From Deinococcus aerophilus (lineage in GTDB: Bacteria; Deinococcota; Deinococci; Deinococcales; Deinococcaceae): 64,000 nt of DNA. The translations under genes were made by a program, and so were the position numbers. Below, piece after piece: positions 20,277 to 33,691 of this stretch; within the stretch, counting starts at the first letter, position 1; every line of letters starts with the position of its first letter. The notes under the pieces are model-generated. The model made no database searches, was not told the DNA's origin, and was given only the letters and a program-made list of their open reading frames with translations. The stretch spans positions 1 through 64,000 of the forward strand of contig NZ_BMOM01000012.1 of assembly GCF_014647075.1 (NCBI RefSeq). The letters run 5' to 3'.

Positions 20277-20976
<700 letters not shown>

Positions 20977-21113
20977 TTTAGCAGGATACTCGAAAAGAAC
21001 AGTGTCATACACAACTGTCCCTTGACGGGAAGAATTTCTGCGTCGTGGACCCTGTGCTGGCCGCAGGCGTTCTGTCCCCCTGCCTCGTTCCGGATGGACC
21101 GCGCAAACGGAAT

Positions 21114-21146
21114 GGGGATGACATCCCCGGCCAAAAGTTTTATACT
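21114..21146 (+). promoter_or_regulatory. Promoter and palindromic operator of the acyl-CoA dehydrogenase gene
   Basis: ATGACA (21118-21123), 17 bases, TATACT (21141-21146) is a near-consensus promoter. The 15-bp perfect palindrome GGGGATG-A-CATCCCC (21114-21128) overlaps the -35 exactly where a repressor would act. A leader of about 105 bases follows, with GGAGGAG before the start. Confidence 0.6.
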
Positions 21147-21257
21147 CGGTTCAAGACTGTGCCGATCAACCGCCCGATCCAGGGAACGGTGACCGTGTGC
21201 GCTGCGCCGGGTATCGTCCCTCAGGGGCGTGATCCCCACGCCAAGGAGGAGAAACCC

Positions 21258-23093
<1,836 letters not shown>

Positions 23094-23110
23094 TTCCTTC
23101 CTGAGCAGGA

Positions 23111-23143
23111 AGCGCCCGCGTCGGTTGATGTGGGCGCTTTTCC
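23111..23143 (+). terminator. Intrinsic terminator after the acyl-CoA dehydrogenase gene
   Basis: AGCGCCC and GGGCGCT close a hairpin followed by TTTTCC. Confidence 0.8.
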
Positions 23144-23226
23144 TTGCGTGGGCGTGCGGCGAATGGCATCCCGGCCACCTTTACACCTCAGTTGCGGATC
23201 ATGAAGGCCCGCGAGGATGGAGCTAT

Positions 23227-24249
23227 ATGGCCCGCCGCCTTCTTTTCGTGCTCACCTTTGGCCTGCTGGGCGCGGCGGCGGCCCTGCCTGCGCAGACCAG
23301 CATTGCCGGCATCCAGCATGAGTACCAGCGCCTCAACAACTGCGGCCCGGTGACGGTGGGCATGGCCCTGAGCCGCTGGGGCGGCACGCTGAACCAGTAC
23401 GACATCGCCCCGAAGCTCAAGGCGAACGGGGGAGACGTGAACGTGTCGCCCGAGGAACTCGCCGCCTTTGCCCGCGCGCAGGGCATGGCGGTGCACCTGG
23501 GCCGGGGCGGCAGCCCGCTGATGCTGCGCCGCCTGCTCGCCGCCGGCTTTCCGGTGATCGTGGAGACGTGGTTCGTGACCCACGACAGCGGCGGCATGGG
23601 CCACTACCGCCTGCTCACCGGCTATGACGATGCCAAGCAGCAGTTCTCGGCCCTCGACTCGTACCTGGGGCCACTGAGCTTTTCCTACGACAAGCTGGAT
23701 GAGCTGTGGCGCTCGTTCGGGCGCACCTTCGTGGTGATGGCACCGGGGAAACGCGGAGCCGAGATGAACGACCTGCTGGGCTACCACGCCGATCCGCGCA
23801 TGGCCAGGCGGGCGGCGCTGCGGGTGACCCTGGTCGAGGCCAGGCAGCGCGCAGACGCCGTGGCATGGCACAACGTGGGGCAGGCCAAGCTGGCTCTGGG
23901 GGATTCGCGCGGAGCGGTGCGGGCCTTCGATGCGGCCTTTGCTGCAAACCCCGACCCCGCGCTGGACCCCACCCGACCGGCGCGCGTGACCGGTGGCCTG
24001 CCGTGGCGCACGCTGTGGTATTCCTTCGGGGCGCTGGAGGCCTACACCCGCAACGCGCGCTACGCGGACGTGCTGCGCCTGACTGCCGCGGTGCTGCGCG
24101 ACGCTCCGGCGCACGAGGAGATGTACTACTGGCGGGGCCGGGCGCTGGCCGGGCTGGGGAAGTCCGCCCAGGCGCAGGCGGCCTACCGCGAGGCGCTGCG
24201 GCTGCGTCCGGGCTACGCGGCGGCGCGGGCGGCCCTGGATCAGCTGTAA
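23227..24249 (+). CDS. Secreted C39-like cysteine peptidase with C-terminal TPRs
   Basis: 340 residues. A signal peptide (LLFVLTFGLLGAAAALPAQ) precedes a papain-like C39-type domain with NNCGPVTVGMAL (C39), GGMGHYRLLTGYDD (H126) and ALDSYLGP (D144) as the apparent triad. The second half is TPR-like (AWHNVGQAKLALGDSRGAVRAFDAAF; MYYWRGRALAGLGKSAQAQAAYREAL). C39 domains usually trim bacteriocins within ABC exporters; here the domain is free and exported, as in the C39_2 subgroup, so a periplasmic role is likely. The substrate is unknown. GGATGGAG lies before the ATG. Confidence 0.82.
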   Translation: MARRLLFVLTFGLLGAAAALPAQTSIAGIQHEYQRLNNCGPVTVGMALSRWGGTLNQYDIAPKLKANGGDVNVSPEELAAFARAQGMAVHLGRGGSPLMLRRLLAAGFPVIVETWFVTHDSGGMGHYRLLTGYDDAKQQFSALDSYLGPLSFSYDKLDELWRSFGRTFVVMAPGKRGAEMNDLLGYHADPRMARRAALRVTLVEARQRADAVAWHNVGQAKLALGDSRGAVRAFDAAFAANPDPALDPTRPARVTGGLPWRTLWYSFGALEAYTRNARYADVLRLTAAVLRDAPAHEEMYYWRGRALAGLGKSAQAQAAYREALRLRPGYAAARAALDQL

Positions 24250-24296
24250 GGCCCTCCTGCCGGGTCGGTATCATGGCCTCCAGTGTGACCGGCCCG

Positions 24297-24330
24297 CTTT
24301 CAGTGGGCGACGGCCCGCGCTGAAAGCCGT
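24297..24330. repeat. Structured inverted repeat, GCTTTCAG/CTGAAAGC
   Basis: The outer arms GCTTTCAG and CTGAAAGC enclose GGGC-gacg-GCCC, so the element can fold as a nested hairpin between the peptidase and peptidoglycan-binding genes. There is no T tract. Coordinates are approximate. Confidence 0.5.
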
Positions 24331-24409
24331 GCCTGCGGGGCGCGGGACTCAATGAACGGCCCCGTCCTCCTCAGCCGCCGTCAGCTTGGACGTGTTAGCA
24401 CTACAGGCG

Positions 24410-25279
24410 ATGAGATGGTTTCATGCCCTGCCCCTCGCTCTGCTGATCTCTCCGGCCTGGGCCGCGCCCGCTGGGGGTGATCTGGACCGGGCTGCGCTGC
24501 GCGTGGCCGGAGTGCTGGATGGGGTGGTGCGCAACTGTCCGGACAACTTCGCGCAGATCGGCACCTCTCAGAAAAAGTGTGTCGGGGTGGGCATCACGGT
24601 GGAGGCGTCGCGCGTCAAGCTGGGCGCGGCGCTGGGAGCTGACCTGTTCGGCGTGTGGCGCAGCCGGGACGAGCAGCGCAGCGTGTTCAACTGGCTGCGG
24701 GTGGGGCAGGACCACGTGTTTGTGCGGCTGCAGCCCGATCCGGAGGGCCGCGCCCAGACGCTGGTGTACCTGGACGTGCCCCCCGCCGCGCCCCCGGCCC
24801 CGGCTGCGCCAGCCACCTCCGGCACCGGAGCCACCCAGATCGGCATCGTGGTGCTGACGCCGGTTCAGCCGGTGGGCCCATCCATCATCCAGGCCATGCC
24901 GGGGGGGACTCCGCAACCCGCCGACACAGCTGTTGCGCCGGCCTCGGCCACTCTCCCCATGTCCCCGGACGCCGCCCCGCCGGACGGTGTTCCGGCACCG
25001 GACCATCTGGCCCCGGTGCCGTTCAGCCGCACGCTGCAGCTTCAGGACCGGCGGCTGAACGGCCCGGATGTGCTCGCGGTGCAAAACCGGCTGATCGCCC
25101 TGATGAGGCCGCTGCGGGTGGGGCAGGGCGACGGCTGGTACGGACCGGTCACGGCCACGACGGTCCGGGTCTTTCAGCGGGCCAATGGCCTGAACCCGAC
25201 CGGTGAAGTCGACCGCCCGACCTGGGACCGCCTGTTTTCCGGGGAGGCCACGCCGTTCGACGCCCCGGTGCTGCCCTGA
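24410..25279 (+). CDS. Secreted peptidoglycan-binding-domain protein
   Basis: 289 residues. A signal peptide ([16 protein letters not shown]) is followed by a domain of about 100 residues with a possible disulphide (NCPDNFAQ ... KKCVG), then a long Pro/Ala-rich linker. A C-terminal PG_binding_1 domain follows ([43 protein letters not shown]). It probably anchors or senses the cell wall. The ATG at 24410 gives a clean signal peptide; an alternative upstream TTG at 24386 would add eight residues. Confidence 0.8.
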   Translation: MRWFHALPLALLISPAWAAPAGGDLDRAALRVAGVLDGVVRNCPDNFAQIGTSQKKCVGVGITVEASRVKLGAALGADLFGVWRSRDEQRSVFNWLRVGQDHVFVRLQPDPEGRAQTLVYLDVPPAAPPAPAAPATSGTGATQIGIVVLTPVQPVGPSIIQAMPGGTPQPADTAVAPASATLPMSPDAAPPDGVPAPDHLAPVPFSRTLQLQDRRLNGPDVLAVQNRLIALMRPLRVGQGDGWYGPVTATTVRVFQRANGLNPTGEVDRPTWDRLFSGEATPFDAPVLP

Positions 25280-25476
25280 CCCCGGGTGGGCGGCGGTGTG
25301 GCCCCGGCGGGCATGAGAGCCGCAACCGCCCGCCGCCGCCATACTGGACCCAACACGGCGAGCCCCCCCTGGACGGCCTTTTCCCAGGGACGTCTGACCC
25401 TTCCTCTGATTTATGAGAGGTGTGGCACCCTCAAGAAACGAAGTTTAATGAGCTCCAGCGCGGCTTTCTCACCTTC

Positions 25477-25482
25477 TAGGCT
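25477..25482 (+). promoter_or_regulatory. -10 box TAGGCT of the amidase gene
   Basis: TAGGCT is 5 bases before an in-frame GTG (25488) and 17 before the ATG at 25500, which also has a GGGGG tract ahead of it. Translation could begin at either codon; the signal peptide fits the ATG. Confidence 0.5.
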
Positions 25483-25499
25483 GAATAGTGGGGGATGTC

Positions 25500-27329
25500 A
25501 TGAAGCAGAATGTCATTTTCTTCTCATCTGCCCTGCTTCTGGGGGCCCTCGGTTCCGGGCAGGCGCAGACCGGGCCGCAGGTCAGTGACCCCTTTCAAAG
25601 GGGGGCTCCCACCCAGGCCGCGCCGGTGCTGCGCGGCCCCGCCGGTACCCCCGCCGCCAGCGCGCCCGCCGCGCCGTTGCAGCTTACCGGCGTTCAGAAC
25701 GCCACCTTCGGCCCGCCGCGCTCGAGCAGTGACGGTTCCACGACCCGGATCGTGTTTGACCTGATGCCGGGCGTGAGCTACACCCTGACCCCCACCTTTA
25801 CCGGCCTGCGCCTGGACGTGCAGGGCGCGCGCGTGCTGCCCGCCGTGACCGGCAAGCTGGGCAGCAGCGTGAATGAGTACCGCGCCGGGGGCGGTCAGGC
25901 CACCCTGATCACCCCCTTTCCGCTGTCGCTGACCGGGGGATGGAAGGCCATGGAGGCCACCCTGGAGCGCGGCACCCGGGTCCTGATCCTGGATTTCGGC
26001 GCCACCCTGAATGGCGGCGCCAGCGCGGCGCTCTCGGGGCGGGTCCGGGCGAGCGCTCCGGTCACCTCGGCGGGGGCACAGACGGCGCTGAGTGCTCCGC
26101 TGAACACGGCGGGTGTGGGCACCGCTGCCCGAGATACGGCGGCGCGGGGAAGCACCGAGTCGGCGGCCAGCCTCAACCTGCCGCCCGGGGACGCGGTCGC
26201 GCCCTCACCCGGCGGGGCCCTTCCCCCCGCACCCGCCCTGCCCGGCGCGGATTCCGAGATTCCCAGCGCCCTGGCTGGCCGCGTGCCGGGCACGTCCCGC
26301 GGCGCTCCGCTGACCCCGCCGCGCATCGGCCGGAACCCGGGGCAGACGCGGGTGGTGCTGGACCTGCCGCCCGGTACCTCCTACCGCATCGTGCCGGGCA
26401 GCATCGGTCTGCGCGTGGAGCTCAGCGGCGTCAACATGGCGGCGCAGGACCTGCAGGACATCAGCCCGGAGTTGCGGGCGTGGCGGGCCGAACCCGGCCC
26501 TGACGGCGTGGTGTTCACGCTGCTGACGGCCACCCCCACCACCGAGCGCAGCGGCTGGCGGGCGCAGCTGTTGCCGCCCTCCAGCGGCGACCTGTCGCGC
26601 CTGGCCATCGATCTGTCGCCCGCGCTGGCCGACCTGACGCCGCTGTCGGCTCAGGAAAAGCTGCTGGCCGCCGTGCCCCCCATTCCGGCGGCGCGCGGCA
26701 CGGCGATTCTGGCCCTGAGCGCCAGCTACGTGCGCCCGCGCGTGGTGATTGACCCGGGCCACGGCGGCAAGGACCCCGGCGCAGTGGGGGCGGTGATCGA
26801 GAAGGAAACGGTGCTGGACGTGGCGCAGCGCGTGGCGACCCTGCTGGGCGCCGCCGGGGTGGACGTGGTCCTGACCCGCGACAGCGACCGCGACCTGAAT
26901 CCGGTCAAGGACACCGACCTGACCATGCGCGCCCGCATGGGCACGCCCGGCACGCAGCTGTTCGTGAGCATTCACGTCAATGCCATGGACGCGGTGAGTG
27001 CCCTGCGCGGCTACGGCGTCGAGACGTGGTGGAATCCCAACCATCCGCTGTCGAGCAACCTCGCAGCGGTGCTGCAAAAGAACGTGGTTGCGACGACCGG
27101 CGCGTACTCGCAGGGCCTCAAGACCGGCCGTTCGCTGGCGGTGCTGCGCAACAGCCGTATTCCCGCCGCCCTGATCGAGATCGGCTTTACCAGCCATCCC
27201 GTGGACGGCATCAACCTGCAGGACACCAACTACCGCGACCGTGTGGCGCTGGGCATCGCGCAGGGCATCCGCGAGGCGCTGGTCACGGGCATTGTCGACG
27301 GCGGCGCGGTGGGGGGTGCGGGCAAGTAG
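25500..27329 (+). CDS. N-acetylmuramoyl-L-alanine amidase with AMIN domains
   Basis: 609 residues, exported (VIFFSSALLLGALGSGQAQ). Two AMIN-type regions (about 65-190 and 280-400: TRIVFDLMPGVSYTLTPT and TRVVLDLPPGTSYRIVPG) bind peptidoglycan or localise the enzyme. They are joined by a Pro/Ala-rich linker. The C-terminal Amidase_3 domain begins RPRVVIDPGHGGKDPGAVG (zinc His), and has a zinc Glu in VIEKE, a zinc His in FVSIHVNAM and the catalytic Glu in ALIEIGFTSHP. It cleaves stem peptides during cell separation. Its stop codon overlaps the next gene's GTG. Confidence 0.92.
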   Translation: MKQNVIFFSSALLLGALGSGQAQTGPQVSDPFQRGAPTQAAPVLRGPAGTPAASAPAAPLQLTGVQNATFGPPRSSSDGSTTRIVFDLMPGVSYTLTPTFTGLRLDVQGARVLPAVTGKLGSSVNEYRAGGGQATLITPFPLSLTGGWKAMEATLERGTRVLILDFGATLNGGASAALSGRVRASAPVTSAGAQTALSAPLNTAGVGTAARDTAARGSTESAASLNLPPGDAVAPSPGGALPPAPALPGADSEIPSALAGRVPGTSRGAPLTPPRIGRNPGQTRVVLDLPPGTSYRIVPGSIGLRVELSGVNMAAQDLQDISPELRAWRAEPGPDGVVFTLLTATPTTERSGWRAQLLPPSSGDLSRLAIDLSPALADLTPLSAQEKLLAAVPPIPAARGTAILALSASYVRPRVVIDPGHGGKDPGAVGAVIEKETVLDVAQRVATLLGAAGVDVVLTRDSDRDLNPVKDTDLTMRARMGTPGTQLFVSIHVNAMDAVSALRGYGVETWWNPNHPLSSNLAAVLQKNVVATTGAYSQGLKTGRSLAVLRNSRIPAALIEIGFTSHPVDGINLQDTNYRDRVALGIAQGIREALVTGIVDGGAVGGAGK

Positions 27330-27688
27330 TGGAGGGCGGCGAGGCCGGATTCCGGACGCGGGTGCTCGCGCTGGTGGCCCGCATTCCCCCGGGCCGGGTG
27401 ATGACCTACGGGCAGCTGGCCATGCTGGCCGGTTCTCCCGGGGCGGCGCGGCAGGCCGGCTTTGTGCTGGGCAGTCTGGCAGGCAGCGACGAGTTGCCGT
27501 GGCAGCGGGTCATCAACGCCCAGGGCCGGGTCAGCACCCACAAGCTGGGGTTTGGAGACCTGCAGGAACGTCTACTGACCGCCGAGGGCGTGGTCTTTGA
27601 TGCCTCGGGCCGCTGCGACCTGGGAACGCGGCAGTGGTGGCCCGAAGAAGAGGGGCCATCCACCCCGCCGGAACCTCTGCTGTTCTGA
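27329..27688 (+). CDS. Alkyltransferase-like protein (ATL)
   Basis: 119 residues of the Ada/MGMT C-terminal fold. The DNA-binding and active-site region is kept (IPPGRVMTYGQLA; LPWQRVINAQGRVS), but the alkyl-acceptor Cys of PCHRV is replaced by Trp (W58). That is the signature of ATL proteins, which bind O6-alkylguanine without repairing it and direct it to nucleotide excision repair. The GTG overlaps the stop of the amidase (TAGTG), so it is translationally coupled to a cell-wall gene with no obvious functional link. Confidence 0.88.
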   Translation: MEGGEAGFRTRVLALVARIPPGRVMTYGQLAMLAGSPGAARQAGFVLGSLAGSDELPWQRVINAQGRVSTHKLGFGDLQERLLTAEGVVFDASGRCDLGTRQWWPEEEGPSTPPEPLLF

Positions 27689-27772
27689 GTCCGCCCGCTC
27701 AGAACTTTTGCCGGGCCTCCCCGCACAGCAGGCTAAAGACTTCCGGTGCAGAACGTCCCGAGCCCGGCGGCG

Positions 27773-27778
27773 TATGCT
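27773..27778 (+). promoter_or_regulatory. -10 box TATGCT for the cytochrome c gene
   Basis: TATGCT is followed by 7 bases and the ATG at 27786. No ribosome-binding site. Confidence 0.6.
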
Positions 27779-27785
27779 GTGCAGC

Positions 27786-28475
27786 ATGAACAGAACGCGA
27801 CACAACCCCTGGGTGGAGGGCAGCCTGGCCTCCTGGATGGCGGGCGTCACCCTGGGTGTGATCCTGGGCATTGCCCTGCTGATTGTCACCCCCCGTCTGA
27901 TGGGCGGCAGTGGGTCCACGGCGGAGGCCCCCACCGCACAGGAGCAGGCCACCGACTCGGCTCCCTCGGGCAGCGCTGAAACGGCCCCCGCCGCCTCAGA
28001 GGGTACGCCTGAAACCGCCACCACCAATGCTCCCACCGACCAGACGCCCGCTGCCGAACAGACCAGCAGCGGCGAACTGCCCGCCGCCCAGTCGCCCGCC
28101 GTGGCGGACACGACCACCGGCAATCCCCCCCAGCAGGACCCCAACGCGGTGGCCGAACCCGTGGCCGCAGGCGGCACCGGGGACGCCGCTCCCACGCCCA
28201 ACGCGGCGGCGGGCAATGCCGAGGCGGGTGCTACGGTGTTCACGAGCAACTGTGCGGGCTGTCACGGCGCGCAGGGGGGCGGCGGCATCGGGCCCTCCCT
28301 GGTCACCGATGAGGGCCCGAAGGCCTGGACCCTGGCACAGTTCACCACCGTGCTGCGCGAGGGTGTGCTGCCCGGGGGCCGCGAACTCAGCGCCGTGATG
28401 CCCCGCTTCAGCGACGCCCAGCTCAGCGACACGCAGGTCGCCGATCTGCTCGCCCACATCCAGACCCTGAACTGA
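27786..28475 (+). CDS. Membrane-anchored cytochrome c with long disordered linker
   Basis: 229 residues: a short cytosolic start, one uncleaved transmembrane helix (MAGVTLGVILGIALLIV), and a linker of about 105 residues rich in Ala, Pro, Thr and Gly. A small class I cytochrome c domain follows, with CAGCH (C156, C159, H160) and the distal ligand Met in SAVMPRF (about M205). It would carry electrons on the outer face of the membrane; the linker should let the haem domain reach distant partners. The partner complex is not in the window. Confidence 0.9.
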   Translation: MNRTRHNPWVEGSLASWMAGVTLGVILGIALLIVTPRLMGGSGSTAEAPTAQEQATDSAPSGSAETAPAASEGTPETATTNAPTDQTPAAEQTSSGELPAAQSPAVADTTTGNPPQQDPNAVAEPVAAGGTGDAAPTPNAAAGNAEAGATVFTSNCAGCHGAQGGGGIGPSLVTDEGPKAWTLAQFTTVLREGVLPGGRELSAVMPRFSDAQLSDTQVADLLAHIQTLN

Positions 28476-28490
28476 GCTTCCGGCTGAAGG

Positions 28491-28522
28491 CGCCGCCCGC
28501 AGGTTCCGGGGCGGCGTTTTTG
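28491..28522 (+). terminator. Intrinsic terminator after the cytochrome c gene
   Basis: CGCCGCCC and GGGCGGCG close a hairpin followed by TTTTTG. Confidence 0.8.
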
Positions 28523-28556
28523 TGGACCGGGTCTGGATGTCCTGCGCCTCAGGGTG

Positions 28557-28562
28557 CACAAT
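28557..28562 (+). promoter_or_regulatory. Possible -10 box CACAAT for the methyltransferase at 28568
   Basis: CACAAT lies 5 bases before the ATG. It is a weaker match than the other leaderless boxes here. Confidence 0.35.
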
Positions 28563-28567
28563 CGGGC

Positions 28568-29329
28568 ATGACCGCCAGCCGCGACCAGTTCAACGCCCAC
28601 GCCGACCGGTATGCGGCCAGCGAGGTCCACCGCCACGGCCCCAGCCTGCCCGTCCTGCTGGACTTTGCGGCCCCCATCCCACAGGACCGTGCGCTGGACG
28701 TGGCTACCGGCACCGGCAACACGGCGCTGGCCCTCGCGCCGCAGGTGGGGGAGGTCGTGGGGCTGGATCTCGCGGAGGGCATGCTCGCCCATGCCCGCAC
28801 CCGAGCCGAGGCGGAGGGACACGCCCACGCCACGTTTCAGCAGGGCAGCGCGGAGGCCATGCCGTTTGCCGACGCCTCGTTCACGCTGGTCACGTCGCGC
28901 CACGCGCCGCATCACTTTCTGAACCTCGACCGTTTTCTGGGCGAGGCCTTCCGGGTGCTGAAACCCGGCGGCCGGCTGGTGGTCGCCGACCAGATCAGTT
29001 CCACGCCCGAGCTGCAACCCTGGCTGGACCACTATCAGACCCTGCGCGACCCCAGCCACCACGCCCAGCGGACGGCGGCGGCGTGGCGCACGCTGGCAGA
29101 GGTGGCCGGCTTTCGCTGGACCCAGGAGACCACCGTGCCGTACCGCCTGGAGTTCGGGTGGTGGACCGCGCAGTCGGGCTGCACCCCCCAGACGGTGGCG
29201 CAGCTGCGTGAACACGCGGCGGTTCTGGGGCAGGGGCAACGGGAGGCGGCCGGACTGCATTACGACAGTTCAGGAACGCTGGTCGCCCACACCGAAACCA
29301 TGCTCGTTGTGCGCCTGGAGCGGCCCTAG
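28568..29329 (+). CDS. Class I SAM-dependent methyltransferase (Methyltransf_11 type)
   Basis: 253 residues with motif I ALDVATGTGNTALAL, an acidic loop VVGLDLAEGMLAHAR, the post-II segment EAMPFADASFTLVTSRHAPHH, and AFRVLKPGGRLVVADQ. It resembles UbiE/MenG-type enzymes acting on small molecules, but has no diagnostic substrate motif. It is convergent with menG and overlaps it by 4 bases. Confidence 0.85.
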   Translation: MTASRDQFNAHADRYAASEVHRHGPSLPVLLDFAAPIPQDRALDVATGTGNTALALAPQVGEVVGLDLAEGMLAHARTRAEAEGHAHATFQQGSAEAMPFADASFTLVTSRHAPHHFLNLDRFLGEAFRVLKPGGRLVVADQISSTPELQPWLDHYQTLRDPSHHAQRTAAAWRTLAEVAGFRWTQETTVPYRLEFGWWTAQSGCTPQTVAQLREHAAVLGQGQREAAGLHYDSSGTLVAHTETMLVVRLERP

Positions 29330-30054
29330 AGCTTGTCTCCCACGTGAATCGCCGCGATGCCGAAGGTGAGCAGGCGGTGGCGGGTCCGGAACCCGGTGGC
29401 GCGCATCAGGTCGGCCAGCCGTTCGGGCGGGGGAAAGGCCAGAACACTTTCGGGCAGGTAGGTGTACGCGCCCGCGTTGCCGCTGATCAGCCCACCAACG
29501 CGCGGCAGCACGTGCTGAAAGTAGAAGCGGAACACGCTGCCGAACAGCCCGGCGCGCGGCGGTGGAAACTCCAGAATCACGGCCCGTCCGCCGGGGGCCA
29601 GAACCCGCCAGAACTCCGCGAGCCCGCGTTCGTAGTCCGCGAAGTTGCGAAAGCCGAAGGCACAGGTCACGCTGTCGAAACTGCCGTCCGGGTAGGGAAG
29701 GTTCAGGGCGTCGCCCTCCTCCAGCCGGATGTCGAGGTGCCGGGCCGCCGCCTTCTCACGCCCGATGCGCAGCATCTGCGGCACGAAATCGCTGCCGACC
29801 ACCTCGGCCCCCGGCGCACGGGCCTTGAGTTCCAGCGCAAAATCTGCCGTGCCGGTCGCCACGTCCAGCACCCGTGCAGGGTTAAACGCCAGGGCCTCAT
29901 CGGCAGCTTCACGCCGCCAGCCCCGGTCCACCCCCAGGCTGAGGACGCGGTTGAGCAGGTCGTAGCGCGGAGCGATGTCGGCGAACATGGCCTGCACGTC
30001 CCTGCCCTTGTCCTGCTTGTCGCCCACGGAGGGTTTTTTCGGCGCAGCGGTCAT
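29326..30054 (-). CDS. menG: Demethylmenaquinone methyltransferase
   Basis: C-methylates demethylmenaquinone, the last step of menaquinone synthesis; Deinococcus uses menaquinone for respiration. UbiE/MenG motifs: MFADIAPRYDLLNRVLSLG near the N-terminus, VLDVATGTADFALEL (SAM), and VTCAFGFRNFADYERGLAEFWRVL, the classic UbiE signature. 242 residues. The ATG at 30054 is set by TATCAT 7 bases upstream. Confidence 0.93.
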   Translation of the reverse strand: MTAAPKKPSVGDKQDKGRDVQAMFADIAPRYDLLNRVLSLGVDRGWRREAADEALAFNPARVLDVATGTADFALELKARAPGAEVVGSDFVPQMLRIGREKAAARHLDIRLEEGDALNLPYPDGSFDSVTCAFGFRNFADYERGLAEFWRVLAPGGRAVILEFPPPRAGLFGSVFRFYFQHVLPRVGGLISGNAGAYTYLPESVLAFPPPERLADLMRATGFRTRHRLLTFGIAAIHVGDKL

Positions 30055-30061
30055 GGAGCCG

Positions 30062-30067
30062 ATGATA
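30062..30067 (-). promoter_or_regulatory. -10 box TATCAT for leaderless menG
   Basis: On the minus strand TATCAT is followed by 7 bases and the menG ATG. Confidence 0.6.
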
Positions 30068-30163
30068 GCCGGGCGGGGCCGGGACACGCGGGAACCCGGA
30101 CCCGCCGGTCCCCGCGTCACACCCTTCGTCTGCGGACGGCACCCTACCGCCCACCGGCGCAGA

Positions 30164-31354
<1,191 letters not shown>

Positions 31355-31360
31355 GCGGTC

Positions 31361-31366
31361 AGTCTA
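31361..31366 (-). promoter_or_regulatory. -10 box TAGACT for leaderless kbl
   Basis: On the minus strand TAGACT is followed by 6 bases and the ATG at 31354. Confidence 0.6.
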
Positions 31367-31423
31367 CGGGCGGCGCCGGGCCTGTGTCCGTGAGCGGGGG
31401 ACGGTTGGGACGGGGCCACGGCG

Positions 31424-31858
31424 TCAGGGACGCACCAGCACGGTCTGCCGCCGGGCCTGCCGGAACCCCGAGGCCACGTAGAAGCCCTCGGCGGGCGAGT
31501 CGCGGGCGGTTAACAGGTACAGGCTGTTCACCCCCCGTTCCTGCGCCTGCGCCATATGCCGGGTCAACAGGGTTCGGCCCACCCCCCGGCCCTGCACCTG
31601 CGGATGCACAAACAGTTCCCTGATTTCATGCGTCAGCCCGTGGTCCTTGACCGAGTCGTGGCCCAGGACTGCCCCGAGGCACTGCCCGTCCTCCCAGGCC
31701 CCCACAGCAGACGCCCGGGGCAGGGCGAGCAGGTCGGACAGACACGCGCCGGCCGTGTCCAGCGTCCAGGCCTCCTGCCACGGCGCGGCGTTGAAGGTGG
31801 CCACGAAGGTCTGGGCGGCGGCCGGCACCTCCCCGGGGGTCAGCGGACGGAGTTCCAT
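31424..31858 (-). CDS. GNAT-family N-acetyltransferase
   Basis: 144 residues with the GNAT core: IRELFVHPQVQGRGVGRTLL (acetyl-CoA loop Q/RxxGxG/A) and ERGVNSLYLLTARDSPAEGFYVASGF at the C-terminus. The substrate is unknown. ATG 31858 (MELRPL) is the typical family start; an alternative ATG lies five codons upstream. There is no clear promoter box. Confidence 0.8.
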   Translation of the reverse strand: MELRPLTPGEVPAAAQTFVATFNAAPWQEAWTLDTAGACLSDLLALPRASAVGAWEDGQCLGAVLGHDSVKDHGLTHEIRELFVHPQVQGRGVGRTLLTRHMAQAQERGVNSLYLLTARDSPAEGFYVASGFRQARRQTVLVRP

Positions 31859-32057
31859 GCCACACCATGGCATGTCTGCGCCGGTTCAGGCGCCGGCGAA
31901 GCCTCCCGAAGGAGGCCCGCCGGACTGGGGGAGGGGTACTGACTGGGGGCGTCTCATCATGTTGGGACGGTAGCCGGAAACCCAGGACGCCAGGAAGAGA
32001 TTTGCGGCCCCCAGCTTCTTTGCCCGCTGGCTGGAGCTGCCCTGACACGGGATACGA

Positions 32058-32096
32058 CAGACCCCCGGGCTGGCCCCAGGGGTCTGGTCTCGGTGC
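32058..32096 (-). terminator. Probable terminator hairpin after lpd
   Basis: CAGACCCC and GGGGTCTG enclose a GC-rich inner stem directly beyond the lpd stop codon. The T tract on the minus strand is poor, so this may be a weak terminator or a 3'-end stabiliser. Confidence 0.5.
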
Positions 32097-32108
32097 GCTG
32101 CCCGGTCG

Positions 32109-33512
<1,404 letters not shown>

Positions 33513-33518
33513 GCGAGC

Positions 33519-33524
33519 AGTCTA
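33519..33524 (-). promoter_or_regulatory. -10 box TAGACT for leaderless lpd
   Basis: On the minus strand TAGACT is followed by 6 bases and the ATG at 33512. Confidence 0.6.
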
Positions 33525-33691
33525 ACGCCCGTTTGGGGGGCCGTCCGTCACCTGTTGAAATAGCTGGACACCGGCGATTGACAAGCTCAAATGGTGGGTG
33601 GACGGGAAGCTGCCGCCGCGCCCCCGGCCCCGCGTGTCGTGCGGCGCGGCACCGTTCTGAACGCGGGGCACGCCGGCCGGAACAGCCGGGC

